Below, piece after piece: positions 39,608 through 51,600 of a DNA stretch of 64,000 bases. The notes below the pieces were generated by a model. The model did no database searches, had not been told where the DNA came from, and worked only from the letters and a program-made list of their open reading frames with translations. This DNA is from Dysidea avara. Lineage: Eukaryota > Porifera > Demospongiae > Dictyoceratida > Dysideidae. How positions within the stretch are numbered: position 1 is the first letter of the stretch; every line of letters begins with the position of its first letter. Position numbers and translations under genes: made by a program. The stretch covers positions 19,865,133 through 19,929,132 of the forward strand of contig NC_089274.1 in assembly GCF_963678975.1 (NCBI RefSeq). Reading direction: 5' to 3'.

Positions 39608-40104
39608 TAGTCCCTATTGATATATAATATAGTCCATATGTGTGTGGCATTGTCTATAGCCTAATGTGAGCTGCTACTTCTGCTGGTAACTATGCAGTTG
39701 GCTTATGTTATAATGTATAAGCTAAGTGTAGGCTGTGGAATATAGCTGAGCTGACTCAGTAGATCATGAAGTGGACTGTACTTATAGCAAAGTTGTACAA
39801 TTGGTAAATCAGCTGCAGCATCAATAACATTGATTGTGTGCTGGTATGGCTCATTCATATGTACAATATTAGAAACTGCATAGTGGCATATCATCAATTC
39901 ATCATGATATTGCATGCACATTATGTTGTTAGAAGTATGTAATGTACATAACTACTGCTACGACTTGTATATTACTGCATCTATTACATTATAGTACCTC
40001 CTATGTTCACCGATAGCTATATATTACTAGGTAGTCAGAAATCCCTACAGTTTTCCTTTTACTGGCACTTATAGCCCCCTTTTTACTTCAAGTGTTTGGA
40101 TATT
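39608..40104. other. Unassigned AT-rich stretch
   Basis: No gene or repeat end was recognised before the LINE starts. Confidence 0.4.
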
Positions 40105-41030
40105 CATGGCAATATAAGATTATATGCAGATGACGTCATTCTGTACACCCCTATTAACTCAAAAGAAGACCGTTACCAACTTCAGAAAGATCTAACTATT
40201 TTGGAAAATGGGCAAATAAATGGAAAATGACATTTAATGTTCAGAAATGTGAATTCATCAGAATGACACACAAGAAAAAGCCTATATTTTGCCATTACAC
40301 TTTGTATGACACTGTTGTGCAGGAGGTAACACACACCAAGTACCTAGGTCTTACTATTGACTCGAAGCTATGCTGGTCTGAACACATTAGATAAATAACT
40401 AACAAAACTAACAGTATCAAAGGATTTTTACAACGTAACCTTCATAGCTGCCCAATCTCGGTCAAAGTGAGTCGTTACAAGTCACTTATTAAACCAATCC
40501 TAGAGTACGCCTGTGTGGTCTGGGACCCTTATACGCAAAAAGACATCTTAGCTACTGAATCAGTTCAAAGACGGTGTGCGAGGTTTGTGTACAATAATTA
40601 TTCTTCATATGCAAGTGTCACAAATATGTTGCAAAATTTGAATTGGCTACCTCTGGCTCACTGCAGAAACCAGTTGAAAACGATCACAATGTTTAAGATC
40701 GTGCATCAATTAATAGATATACCGACTGATACCATACTCATACCAGCTCCATCTAACTACTCTCTACAGGCCATTCAATGAGGCTGTTACAGCCAAACAC
40801 AAGAGTAAACCCATACTTTAACTCATTCTTCCCTTCAAGTATGAAGATCTGGAATAATTTACCCAATGACCTCATCACCTGTTCAGGTTTAGAGCAATTT
40901 AAAGCAAGGCTAGCTGAACATCAATTAATCATATAATTAATTTTGTTGATTCATTATCTGTGCTTGTATTATACTCTTTGTAAGAGGTTTTGCACAGTAA
41001 ACAATAATAATAATAATAATAATATACAGC
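40105..41030 (+). mobile_element. 5'-truncated L2/CR1-like LINE with (AAT)n tail
   Basis: The element begins inside the reverse transcriptase with IRLYADDVILYTPI (motif C). It continues as WANKWKMTFNVQKCEF and HTKYLGLTIDSKLCWSEHI. The intact stretch at 40467-40781 contains LIKPILEYACVVWDPY and ESVQRRCARFVYNNYSSYAS, the LINE thumb and connection region. Several stops and frameshifts are present. It ends in a UTR and an (AAT)n tail at about 41000-41023. It is a typical dead-on-arrival copy. Confidence 0.85.
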
Positions 41031-43499
41031 ACAAAAAGTACTTACTTCAAACAGTATGTGTATCCCGGTCTCAGGTTAGGGATAGTTGTAAAAAATAGTT
41101 TTTTTTAGCCACTGCACTGTTATGATCGGTGTATTCCTCAAACAATAATAGCACTACACTAATGTGCTTCATGAAATCTCTTATTCACCACTACTCTCCT
41201 ATTCATTTCTTTGTGTCAAAATGATTATTGTATGCTAAATTATAAGATAATAGCTAATACGTAATAGCACAAAAGGAAACATTACATCATCACTGATTAT
41301 GACAGGAAGGAACCTCTCACAGTCTACTGACAGGAAGTGGAGAAATACTACTTTATTCTGAACTATTATATCATTTTTGACATGACACTAATATAACAAG
41401 ATCAGATCCACTGGAATGTAATCTCTTCGTATATGTAACACTATTATAAATGGCCACCAAAACTTTAGTGGTTGTGTAGAGGTTGCCATGGACTAGTGTT
41501 GTGTAGTGGAGAAGTTTAAAGTTGAAGGAAAAGATAATTGTGATTGTTATGTGAGTTTAGAAGCAAATTGAATTAAACACATGCAATTTACAACACTATT
41601 ACTGCGCAATCTGATAATTTTGCTGAAACTTGGAGCAAGGAGCCTTGCGAGAAGATATCACCTTAAGGAAACATTATAAATAGATTTTTCCCTGGAATAT
41701 TAATACCCATTGTAGTACTTCCATTTGTATTTGTTCATGACTTGTAATCATTGTTTAGCATCATAGACGATGCTAAACAATGTAGATTGCAGTGCTTTTA
41801 TATTTATTTGTGTTGTAGACATACTTCATTTATTAAGTCTTCAGGTGACTTTGTGGTGCAGTGTTTACTAGCCACACTTGAGATAAAAAATTGAAAGGAG
41901 AACTTTTGTGAGTATTTGGTGAATTTATGCTACTCTTCCAGAGATAACATGTAAGGTCTGTGTTAGCAAAGTTTTAACACCATGTATTGTTCAGTGATCA
42001 CAGTATATTCCACAGTTCAAAATGAAGTCAAAGCTGTTAATCAGTGTTAACAAGTGTTAACTAGTGCTAATAGAGATTCAGTGTAATGGTACCATTTGCA
42101 GTATGTAAGGCCATGCTGTGACTAATGTGTTTATTCCATTGTGAAAGTGTAGACCTACAACTACAATTCAAAGCATTCATGTAAGTCTTAAATCTAACTA
42201 CACAGTGTATTTATACCTCTTGCAAACATGAGCTTCACTCAGCATTAACATTTTTATGCACTTATCAACTTATCAATGTCAACTTCCATGGTCCCCATAT
42301 ACTGACATGAAGATTTCATATCTATGTCTTGTCCTACATGGGGCTTTTTACAACAGCAGTTTAGTGGGCCAAAAATTGTTTATATAGGTTGATCAAATCC
42401 CTTATAGAAACCTTGCTTAGGATGTGGAGACATGCATAGTGGGGATTTGACAAGCTTCTTTGCCCCAGTACTGTAGCTGGGAAATCTGTCACTAGAATTA
42501 TCAAGTACCCTTGCCCCATATAACCCTGGGGTGGTGAGGTGGGACATGAAAAATTGATAGGTCAGTGCAATAATAAGTCCACCACTTTATTGTGGTGACA
42601 ATGTAGTTAAAGTATGACTCAATTATGCTAGTGTTACTCTGATAAAGATTTATCCATGTAGCAGATGTGGAGTCCTCTTATTGGTGTATCATTATAGTCA
42701 ATTAACCATGAAAATGAAATTTAACGCACTTTCTACCTATTTTTGAATGACACTGTCAATCAGGTAGCTAATTGTGAGTAACATAATATCCTAGCTACAG
42801 GATTTCTGCGTCAACACCTGAGCAACCTGCATGGTGTCTGTAACCAGCAATGTTTGGCTGGTGATGTTGCCTCAGTAACAATTTATGTATGAACTAATTG
42901 TGTCGACAATTTTACTGGAGCACATCATTGCATTGAAGTAGAAATTCTAGCCGAACGATGAGATAGTAGCCATGTTGGTAGATCAAACACCTCAACTATT
43001 CAGTGAAATCACCATCAGTAGACTATAACTGTGTGTTTTTACTTGCAACTGGTGTGGTATTACTGACAAATATTGATAGTGGAGGGGTCTGAGGTGCAGC
43101 CCCCAGAAGCTGTAAGATGCTTAATAGTTATAACACAAAAATGTGCAACATTGTAACTATTCATTTTCATTGGTAGTGGAGAGTGGAAGAACATCAGGAG
43201 TTTACTTGAAAGGGATTTTAACTGCTTACATTGATAAAAACTATTACAGCTCAGGTGCATCTGCATGACTGTTTTATTACATGACTGCAGTATTAGAGTG
43301 ACTGACTGCTCTATTAAGGTAGCTAGTTGACGAAAATCCACAAAGCCCTGAGTGACACTACATTACCTTATTGCACAGTTCAAAATCAAGCTAGAACTGT
43401 TAACCACTGCTGATAAGTGTTATTAATGGTAACTGACACCTGCAGTGTGTAATTGCAAGATCATGCATTTCCTGATGATATGGTATGAATATGTATATA
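41031..43499. repeat. Non-coding block, part of the gene C duplication unit
   Basis: Bases 42090-43040 are a diverged copy of 12480-12990 and 25.9-26.4 kb. A perfect 14-bp hairpin, CATTGTTTAGCATC/GATGCTAAACAATG, lies at 41749-41782. A CTATTA motif relic lies at about 43300-43320. No gene was found. Confidence 0.5.
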
Positions 43500-43986
43500 C
43501 AATGGCGGATCCAGGATGGGGCATTTGGGGCAAATGCCCCCCCCCCCAACCCACACACACACACACCTTGTGGAGGAGCCAGCCATAGCTACTTCTGATT
43601 AAAATAGCCACTAAACTTTATGTCAGCTAGGCCAAGATCAGTTTATAAACTTATGAAAATATGCACATTTTATTAACATTTATTACAAATTCACCTGAAA
43701 CTAAAGCGAAACTTGTCACCCAGCACCTTCGTGCGCATTAAGCGCCTCTAAAAATAATTATAGTATTGCTGTTTTTAGACATTTGGAGCCTTTTAAACCG
43801 CTTTTAAGGCTTCACAACCATCTGAAAACGCCAAAATGGCACAAATCAACAATGAGACACTACTAAGAGGTGATTATTTGCTGCTTCAAAAATGCAGCAC
43901 TGAACTAGAGAATTTGGCTCTCCCCAACCACCTACAACTTAGCCTGTTTGTGCCCCTCCCCTTGCCAGCTCCTGGATCCGCCCCTG
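43500..43986. mobile_element. hAT-like MITE of the GGCGGATCC family
   Basis: The left end CAATGGCGGATCCAGGATGG and right end TCCTGGATCCGCCCCTG are inverted with few changes. There is a C-rich run after the left end (GCCCCCCCCCCCC) and GCCCCTCCCCTTGCC before the right end. No clear 8-bp duplication remains. Confidence 0.75.
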
Positions 43987-46920
43987 GGATTCTACATTGA
44001 TATCACTCAGCTCATATCAGAATTTATTTTATATTCTATGTAACAGTGAATAGTTTACAATGCAAGATATCTCTCGGAATGTTTTAAGCACTTACAGTTT
44101 GGTGGGCTATTACTTTATTTGTATCTATAAGATGGAACATGCATTTCCTGCAAAGATCCCAGTCTGGCTGGTGACACTTCACTGTGTGAAGGAGGAGAAA
44201 ATCATTTCATCTACCATTAATGGTTTCTGTTGCTTCCCATAGTTCTACACTTTGGACTTGAGCCCTGAAATTGGCAAGAGTATACTCCTTGAGCTAACAC
44301 ACATCAATAGTATCCCGCAACTGAATTTCCATATGCAACTGGGAAGGTGCATTGCTATAAGACACTCCTTTATCTGGTCAAATATTGTGTATTACCATAC
44401 ATGTATACCACATTATTGTCCTATTGAACTTATGTGTGCTACTTGGAAATGGAATTTGAAGCCTAAAGTGGATAGTCATGGAAATTCTTTGTGAGGTGTG
44501 ATAGTCATCTTGTGTGATGTGCTCAAAGCGGGTCCGCTTAAAGGAGTTATTAGATACTAGCCACTGGCATGCTCAGTGATACCTGTATGTAACACTGATA
44601 ATGACTGGATCATTATTGATCATATATAGCTAACTGTAATGTCTTTGTACATACATATATATCCATACAGGCATACAAAAGGGCTTGTGTGTCACATACC
44701 TGTATTACCAACAGTGTTCATCACAGAGTGTGCACAGTGACTGGTATATGTTGAGCCAAAATTGTCATCACGACTGATTGAATGAGCAAGAAACATTAAT
44801 TTTCTCAACATCAATGTTCATTTTAAACTATATGACCCTGTAAGTCATGTTATTATTCGTAATACGTATATCTTCTTCATTATCAAGCAGTACAGTAGTG
44901 CTGTTTAGTAGGGTTCCCCACAAAAATGAACATGCATGGCTAACAAATGCTGCCACTAAACCACACATGAGCCAGCTTAGAACATGTCAACTTTGCACTC
45001 TGTATATACAACGATGTACAGAAACAGGACAAAATGGTTCAGTTTGAAAGCAAAATTGTATGATCTCCAAATTAAACTGCAAAAATCTTTGCTTCCATCC
45101 ATCTGGCCAAAAGTTTGCTGAAAGCTTGTACACTATGTTAATGTGTTTCCTGATTGATTTGCTGTTTTAGTTACCTTAAAACTAGCTGTTATCATACAGC
45201 AGGGAATATCGCAGTATATTTGTGATGCAGTTTGCCATAATCTACAACATGCACAAAACCAAAAGCTTACCTTTCAGTCTGCATGCACAACACAGGCACA
45301 TTTCTTCACTTCAAAATTATTTCTATCTCACAGTTATGTATGCTTTTGGGAACTGGCTGTACCATGCTGCCAGGGATGGTTTGATGCTGCCTTACCTACA
45401 TGGCATAGGGTGATATTATCTTGGATTCTTCCTTCAGCTCACTAGACAAGTGGCACATACTATGTTTTGGTGATACAGAGGGCTATGACAGTTCATAATT
45501 TGGCTTTATGACACACTATGGCTTGCTCTTTCATTTTGCCACATTGCTATTGTTTGTTCATCCACTCCTCCTATGTGAGCATGCCTAATACTGAAATGGC
45601 AGGAAAATCTACTGGTACAGTTGAATACTTTGCACAGGGCATAAGTTTCTTTTTCCAACACAATAAGTAACATTGGTTACACAACACTATGTCATTGATG
45701 CATAAAAAGTGTGCCCAGTAGTTGTCAGAGGGGTATAGTGGTATTGATAATTTTTAATGTGCATAATATTATATGCATGCTCATATTTTAAAACTATACA
45801 AATGAATGGCTTACTCCTATGGCACTCACAAACCATATCTGCACTTTTACATTTATAGGTTAATATTATCGTATAAGATATTCTATGTATATATGTAACA
45901 GGAATAGCACAACTTTAACCCTAACTTGTGCACCCAGCAAAGGATAGTATGGTTGTTGTTGTTTAGGAAGTTACATAGTGAATTATACTGATCTAATGAT
46001 GATATCTTGTAGAGAATAGAACCTTGTAGAATCAGTGCCTCAAGGTGCAAAGGAGCATAGCACTCAGGAAATAGCTGTATTTTGACCATTGTGAAATGCC
46101 TTTGCTAGCAAAAGTCCTTATAGAGAGAGCAGTAATTGCCTGGGCTGTACCTGGTTATGCCACAAGACACTAACAGTTAACAAGCAGTCATTGAGTGTTA
46201 ATACTGGTGTGGTATTTAAAAGAATGGTGATTTCAGTAAAGTTTTGTTTCTTGTCCTAGACATCCCATACAGCAGAGAGATCTTACAATAGTTAATATCA
46301 TAAGCAGCTTAAAGGTGATGGTGCAACAAACCACTGAGCAGCAGCTATGAACTTGAGGTATATGAATAGTGGTTGGAACCACTAGTATCATGCTCCTTCA
46401 TTCCTTTGGCATGAGGCTTTCCCTCACTATGTGAGTGACACATGATGTGTTATTGACGGCAGCCATGGGAAGCAAATATATAGGGACGAGTCTATTTTGT
46501 CTTTTTTCACCTATTCTTCTTTCTAGCAATTCTTTTATTTTTCACCAATTATGCACCATATTTTACTCAGAAATATCTATTTTGTTCAGCATTAACTGAC
46601 CATTTTCAAGTGCAAAGCTACAATTTCACCTTACAGTGACTGTTCTATCAATCATTTGTGCAATGTTTATGTCCACCATTGTCCACTTCACAAAAATTGT
46701 ACCTATTATGCTGGCATTTGCTCATTGCTACTTTCTATTGATATTATTATCCTCCATGGTAATCTTCATGAGCCATTCTTCCTTACCAGAGCTCGAAGAT
46801 ATGCAACATGAACAGATACAAAAACAAAACAGTTTTAAAAATAACTATACACGCATACACATACAGTAATTATTAACACCTATCTCATTACATAAATAGC
46901 TACAATTAATAAGTTCAGGA
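43987..46920. repeat. Large duplicated non-coding block 2 (homologue of 26.4-30.6 kb)
   Basis: Collinear with block 1. Bases 44100-44250 also match the reverse of 55960-56130 (TCTACCATTAATGGTTTCTG with TCTACCATTGATGGTTTCTG). The open frames at 44060-44494 are broken in the other copies and are not called as genes. Confidence 0.6.
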
Positions 46921-48910
46921 TGAGTCATTGCCCACCTATTATACAATTATGCCAAAAATTTTGCCAGCAAAATTGACGCATTCCTAGAAGAAAAAGCCAT
47001 AGTAAAATTGTACTTATGGAGATGAAATCAGCATGCAGTTCAGTAGTACAAAGGTGTGTACATCAAAGAAAGACATGTGCCATAGGAATGCTCCTCTTGT
47101 GGTGTTCAGGAAACTAGATAAGTTAATATTGTAGTTACCTCACTACACTCATATGGTGGAGCTATGATTATGGCATCAGACCAGTCAACATTTCAAAGCA
47201 TATAATGAGGCCACGCAAGGTTAGATGGCTCATACCACACACTAAAGTCTGCTTCCTTACCAAATACACTGTCAACTACATAGTTTATTTAAAATCATAG
47301 AAGTTTAATAAAAATTTAAGGCTTTCAATAACCACCATGTGGGCATGCACACAACTCCCTATAGTGTATGTACAACTTCTCATCTTCACTGACACGCCAC
47401 ACAGCAATATATTGAGCACGACATAGCACATGTACACTGAGTGGTCAGTGCAATCAATTCCACTTCACCATGCAGCTGGTAGGTGAGAGGCTACTATATA
47501 GAGTCACTGGTACAACAAGTAATACATACATACCGTGGTAACTCTATGGGTCTCTGATGGTCTCCTGTTGTATAAACAGCCAAGCAATACAATATTCCCC
47601 AGTTCTATAATATCAAGTCTGGTACCTACTACATATCATAATGGCAAATATATGAATTTTGATTTTGATCTGGAATTAGTGGCATCACATCTGATGGGTT
47701 ACAATCATGTGTAGGACAAGGTTTATTTCATCACAACTACTACACACATAACTACTGAGTGATACTCTCACATGATGTGTGGCCTCTGTACACTAATAAC
47801 ATCAACATCAAAGTACATTTGTATACACTCCATACTCTTTGAGGAAGGACAAGTAATGTAGAAAGTGTAGAGCCTTAAACGTTGTCTGTGCATTACTGAG
47901 TCTAGCATAACTTAAAGGAAATGTCATATAAAACATCAGTAGTGGTAACTATACTCAACTGTATGTTATAATTCCTGATTAATGTCAGGTAACTGATCAC
48001 AAATATGGTGCAATCAAACATAGATATCAAGTGTAGATGACGTGGTTTCTACTTCAACACTTTTTGTATCACATCAATGTGTATAGATGTGTATAGTGGT
48101 TGTTATTATGACAGTTAATTTAATTAGTGTACCACATGCGTAGCATAATCCATTAATGGTTAATTCGATGTTTTGCAAATGTATACAGAAGCCAACAGAA
48201 GCCACCAAATTGTATTTTATCTGTATACAGTCCCTTGTAAGTTGACACCAACCTGTTATGACACTAAGCACAAAGTGGTCATGCAGATTGTAGTTTGTAT
48301 AGGTACAAAATGATTTAAGTTCATCTCCAAACGTGTGACGATTGAATATAACACATCTTTAAATTCTAAGAACATTAGCTACATCATAGCATGATGTTTG
48401 TTTGCACATCTGGCTTGTTGACATTATGTCGGTTAGCATCTCCTAATGATTGCTGGCAATAAAAAGGCACTGATTTTGGCCAAAGAGGTTGGCCCCTTGT
48501 GTGCCAAGTGCAGGATGCAACCTGATTGTATTGCTTGCAACATACTAACTTTTGTAAACCTCTCAAAAAGTCAATTGTAATCAGTTGCACAACGAGAATG
48601 GCGGCAGCTTGGCATATAGTCTTTGTAACAATGGCTTCTCTGATTTCTGTATGGCAGACAAGTGACACTTCGTCATTATTCAGTGATTAGACTATGTATG
48701 CACTTACAGTGTAACTTAAATCAGGCAGTGAAGAAGTGTGGTGCATGTATGTGTGTACTTTGTTTGTGCTTGTGTATGGTTCTGAAGTACCTCCCATGCT
48801 GTAGAGAGACACATTGGAGACACACACAGATAAATATCATAAACCATTTAGTATTATTAATAGTCCCATCATATAGTGTATGGTAATGGTAGTCACAATG
48901 TACACACATT
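46921..48910 (-). repeat. Inverted duplicated segment (homologue of 32.6-34.7 kb)
   Basis: Read on the minus strand this follows 32.6-34.7 kb with gaps. The block at 48720-48905 matches 33550-33750 in reverse (ACTAAATGGTTTATGATATT). The block at 47770-47820 matches 34660-34730, and 47070-47220 matches 32640-32800. The segment is inverted relative to its neighbours in the duplication unit. No gene was recognised. Confidence 0.65.
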
Positions 48911-49123
48911 ACTGACCTACATGCATCAATATACCATCTTCAAATTAAACTGCTAATTCATACATGCTTGAAGCTATATGAAGCACACTCTAAAATCGCT
49001 TCAATACTTCATTATATAGGACTGAGAAATGGGTATCCACTAGCTACATATGTACATGACTCTGTGTAGGTTAAATGTTAACATGTAAAAGGTTACTGTG
49101 ATCTTACCTGATAATCTTGTCTT

Positions 49124-49630
49124 CAGTGTTGGGCAAGTTACTTTGTAAAAGTAACTAGTTACATATTACATATTACTTGCAACTGAACTATTTAGTTACA
49201 GTTACATATTACTCATAAAATAAAGTAACTATAATAATATTACATATTATATTACTTTGTGTCCACAGCCTTAAGCTGCCACGTGTGAAACTACCACTTT
49301 ATCACGTGACATGATTGTGTTGTTGGACAATGTGCAAATCTTGGTTTTAAGTAAGAAGCTGGTGAATAAGTTTCATTCAGTAGGCTTCGTTACTTCGTTG
49401 TGGCTACGCGTTACTCAGAAGATAACTAACGAGATTAGTAACTTCGCTAATAATATTACGTAATAATAGACTCGTTACAGTAACTATAGGTAACGCGTTA
49501 CATATGTAAATAAAATAACTTGAGTTATATTACTCGTTTTTATAGCGTACTTCGGTATATTACTTAGTTGCCACAAAAGTAATAATATTACGTAACGCAT
49601 TACTTATGTAACGCGTTACTCCCAACACTG
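49124..49630. mobile_element. 507-bp hAT-like MITE with perfect 8-bp target duplication
   Basis: The ends are CAGTGTTGGG and CCCAACACTG. The flanks are CTTGTCTT on both sides (49116-49123 and 49631-49638). The interior is dense in GTAAC/GTTAC words (AAGTAACTAGTTAC, ACGTAACGCATTAC), so each strand can fold extensively. This terminus is widespread in animal non-autonomous hAT-like elements. Confidence 0.9.
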
Positions 49631-51472
49631 CTTGTCTTATACCTGATAATCTTATCTGGTACACTGTGCCCATATACCACATGCAGTACAGTAGTGTATA
49701 CTGTATAAATACAATGTACTTACAAATGTACGTATACTGTTGTGATAATGTGGAGGCATCGTTACAGGGTAACATATATCATACAGGACGCTTAACTGTG
49801 ATCATAAGTAAGATTGGTTTACTGAATTTGTCGTTTAAATTCTTATCAATTGTATTGGAAGTTTTTTTTTAATTTTTAAAAATAAATTATTAAGGCATTA
49901 CAGCACAAGTGCTGAAGGTCTGTAGGACACCTGGTCCCACAGCCCGTGTAAAGTTGTTACAGGAAGTAAAGGTGAGTACTCAGCTGTCTCAGATAAGATG
50001 GCAATGAATTAGGTATAATTGTATGGCCTCATATTTATTGACCATAACTACAAATATTGAATTGTCAGCAGGACTGGTTTAAACATTCAAAAAGATACAA
50101 CTATATGAATTGAATGGAATCGCAAGGTAGAACTGATTGAGAAACTGATTTTTTGAATATATGTATGCTTGCTCTTATCACATTGTAAGTGCATGCTATT
50201 TCACAAGGGACCTGCAGGAAGTCATAATCAACACTTGCCAAGATGTTGGATGTAGAAGAAAATCTCAGTGGCGCTCGATCCTACACTCCAGCATGGCATA
50301 ACATGCATGGCATGCACAAAAGAAGCTACACAAGAGAGAGAACTATCATTATTAAAACAAAGAAACGCATAAAAATTGTGATCTTGGTCTCATGACTAAT
50401 CAGATCTGTGTGGACAAGGCAAGGTAGCTATATAAATTAAAGCAAAAGAAATGTTATACGTTGTCAATTCATTGTAGTTTTAGGCCAAGAAGTATTGTGG
50501 AGAGTCTTATGGAAGACTTGATGGTTACAGATGCACACACTGAATTAAGCTTTGATATATATTGTGAACATACTGCTAGGCTGATATATAGTGGCCTAGC
50601 ACACTAATTTCAACCATATATTAGCTACAATTGATAGTTGTATAAAATTAATACTTGAGCATGATGCTCCAAAAGAATTTAAGGGTCATATCAGGTCCAT
50701 TTAAGGATGCATGCAGTGATTATACTGGCATAATTTTGGGGCCAAATAAAAGCAAGCAGCATTTGAGCAAGAAAATATATTGTTGTACTACTCTAAGAAA
50801 GCATTCACATGCATATAATGATACTCTAACATATAGCAACCAGCTAAAAGAATAGAAGACTATAATTTTGAAACTGAAAAAAAGTCAATTTAAATGGTCT
50901 GATATACAGTAATAAACTATGGCCAAAGATGGTAACAGAATAATGATGGGAGGTTTTCAAAGACATAGCTATTAGGTGAATTTGAGTACTGCTCAAAAAT
51001 ATAATGCTCGATTATGTGAGCATAATATAGTTCCAGTAAACAACTACATGATTCAGAGTTGTAGACAACAATATCTGGCCTGTAAGAGGTGATTATAACA
51101 TATATAGGTTTGAAGAGACAGTTGCCGTTGCTTAAGATGCCCCAAGCCATGCAGGAAAATCAGCATATGCACATTGGTAGATAAATAGCTAGCTATGGAA
51201 CATATCCACAAGCATAGAATCCAGAAGATGGAGACTGGTTTAGTATCACTGCAGGGCAGCTCCCCAAGATGTGGGTATAGCCATAGATATGTCGGTATAG
51301 CTTAATATCCATTGTGTAAGGCAGGAAGAACCACACAAAGTATATCATATTGTCTATAGATGGTAGGTGAAAATTAAAAAAAGCAGCACATTGCGTAAGA
51401 CAGGAAAAACTTGTTGGCGTCGGTCTAGTACGGGTTTGGGTGGTTTACATGTATTAAAGGTATATATTACCA
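49631..51472. other. Unassigned stretch before gene C
   Basis: A 50-bp double-hairpin motif lies at 49898-49944, shared with 14892-14938. The rest is AT-rich without recognised genes. It does not match the DNA upstream of genes A and B. Confidence 0.5.
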
Positions 51473-51528
51473 TGACGTAACAAGCTTGCTCGTTGACGTC
51501 ACGGCTTCCGGTACTCATCGTTTAAAAA
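51473..51528 (+). promoter_or_regulatory. Core promoter of ankyrin gene C (two CRE-like sites, TATA-like)
   Basis: TGACGTAA lies at 51473-51480 and a full CRE (TGACGTCA) at 51494-51501. A TTTAAAAA box lies at 51521-51528. The ATG is 72 bases further on. Apart from these motifs the sequence is unlike the A/B promoter. Confidence 0.6.
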
Positions 51529-51600
51529 GCGAACGAGTGTTACCATCGAACATGAGTTCTTTTAATTACCGTTTGGAAAAGAACGAACAGAGTTATAACG

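Noticed and set aside
44060-44494. Possible gene from two adjacent open frames
   Set aside because: The homologous DNA at 26.5 kb and (reversed) 56.0 kb does not keep either frame.
48662-48909. Cysteine-rich short frames on both strands
   Set aside because: They lie in the inverted copy of the 33.6-kb non-coding block. The frames differ from those at 33632-33914 and 707-1028.
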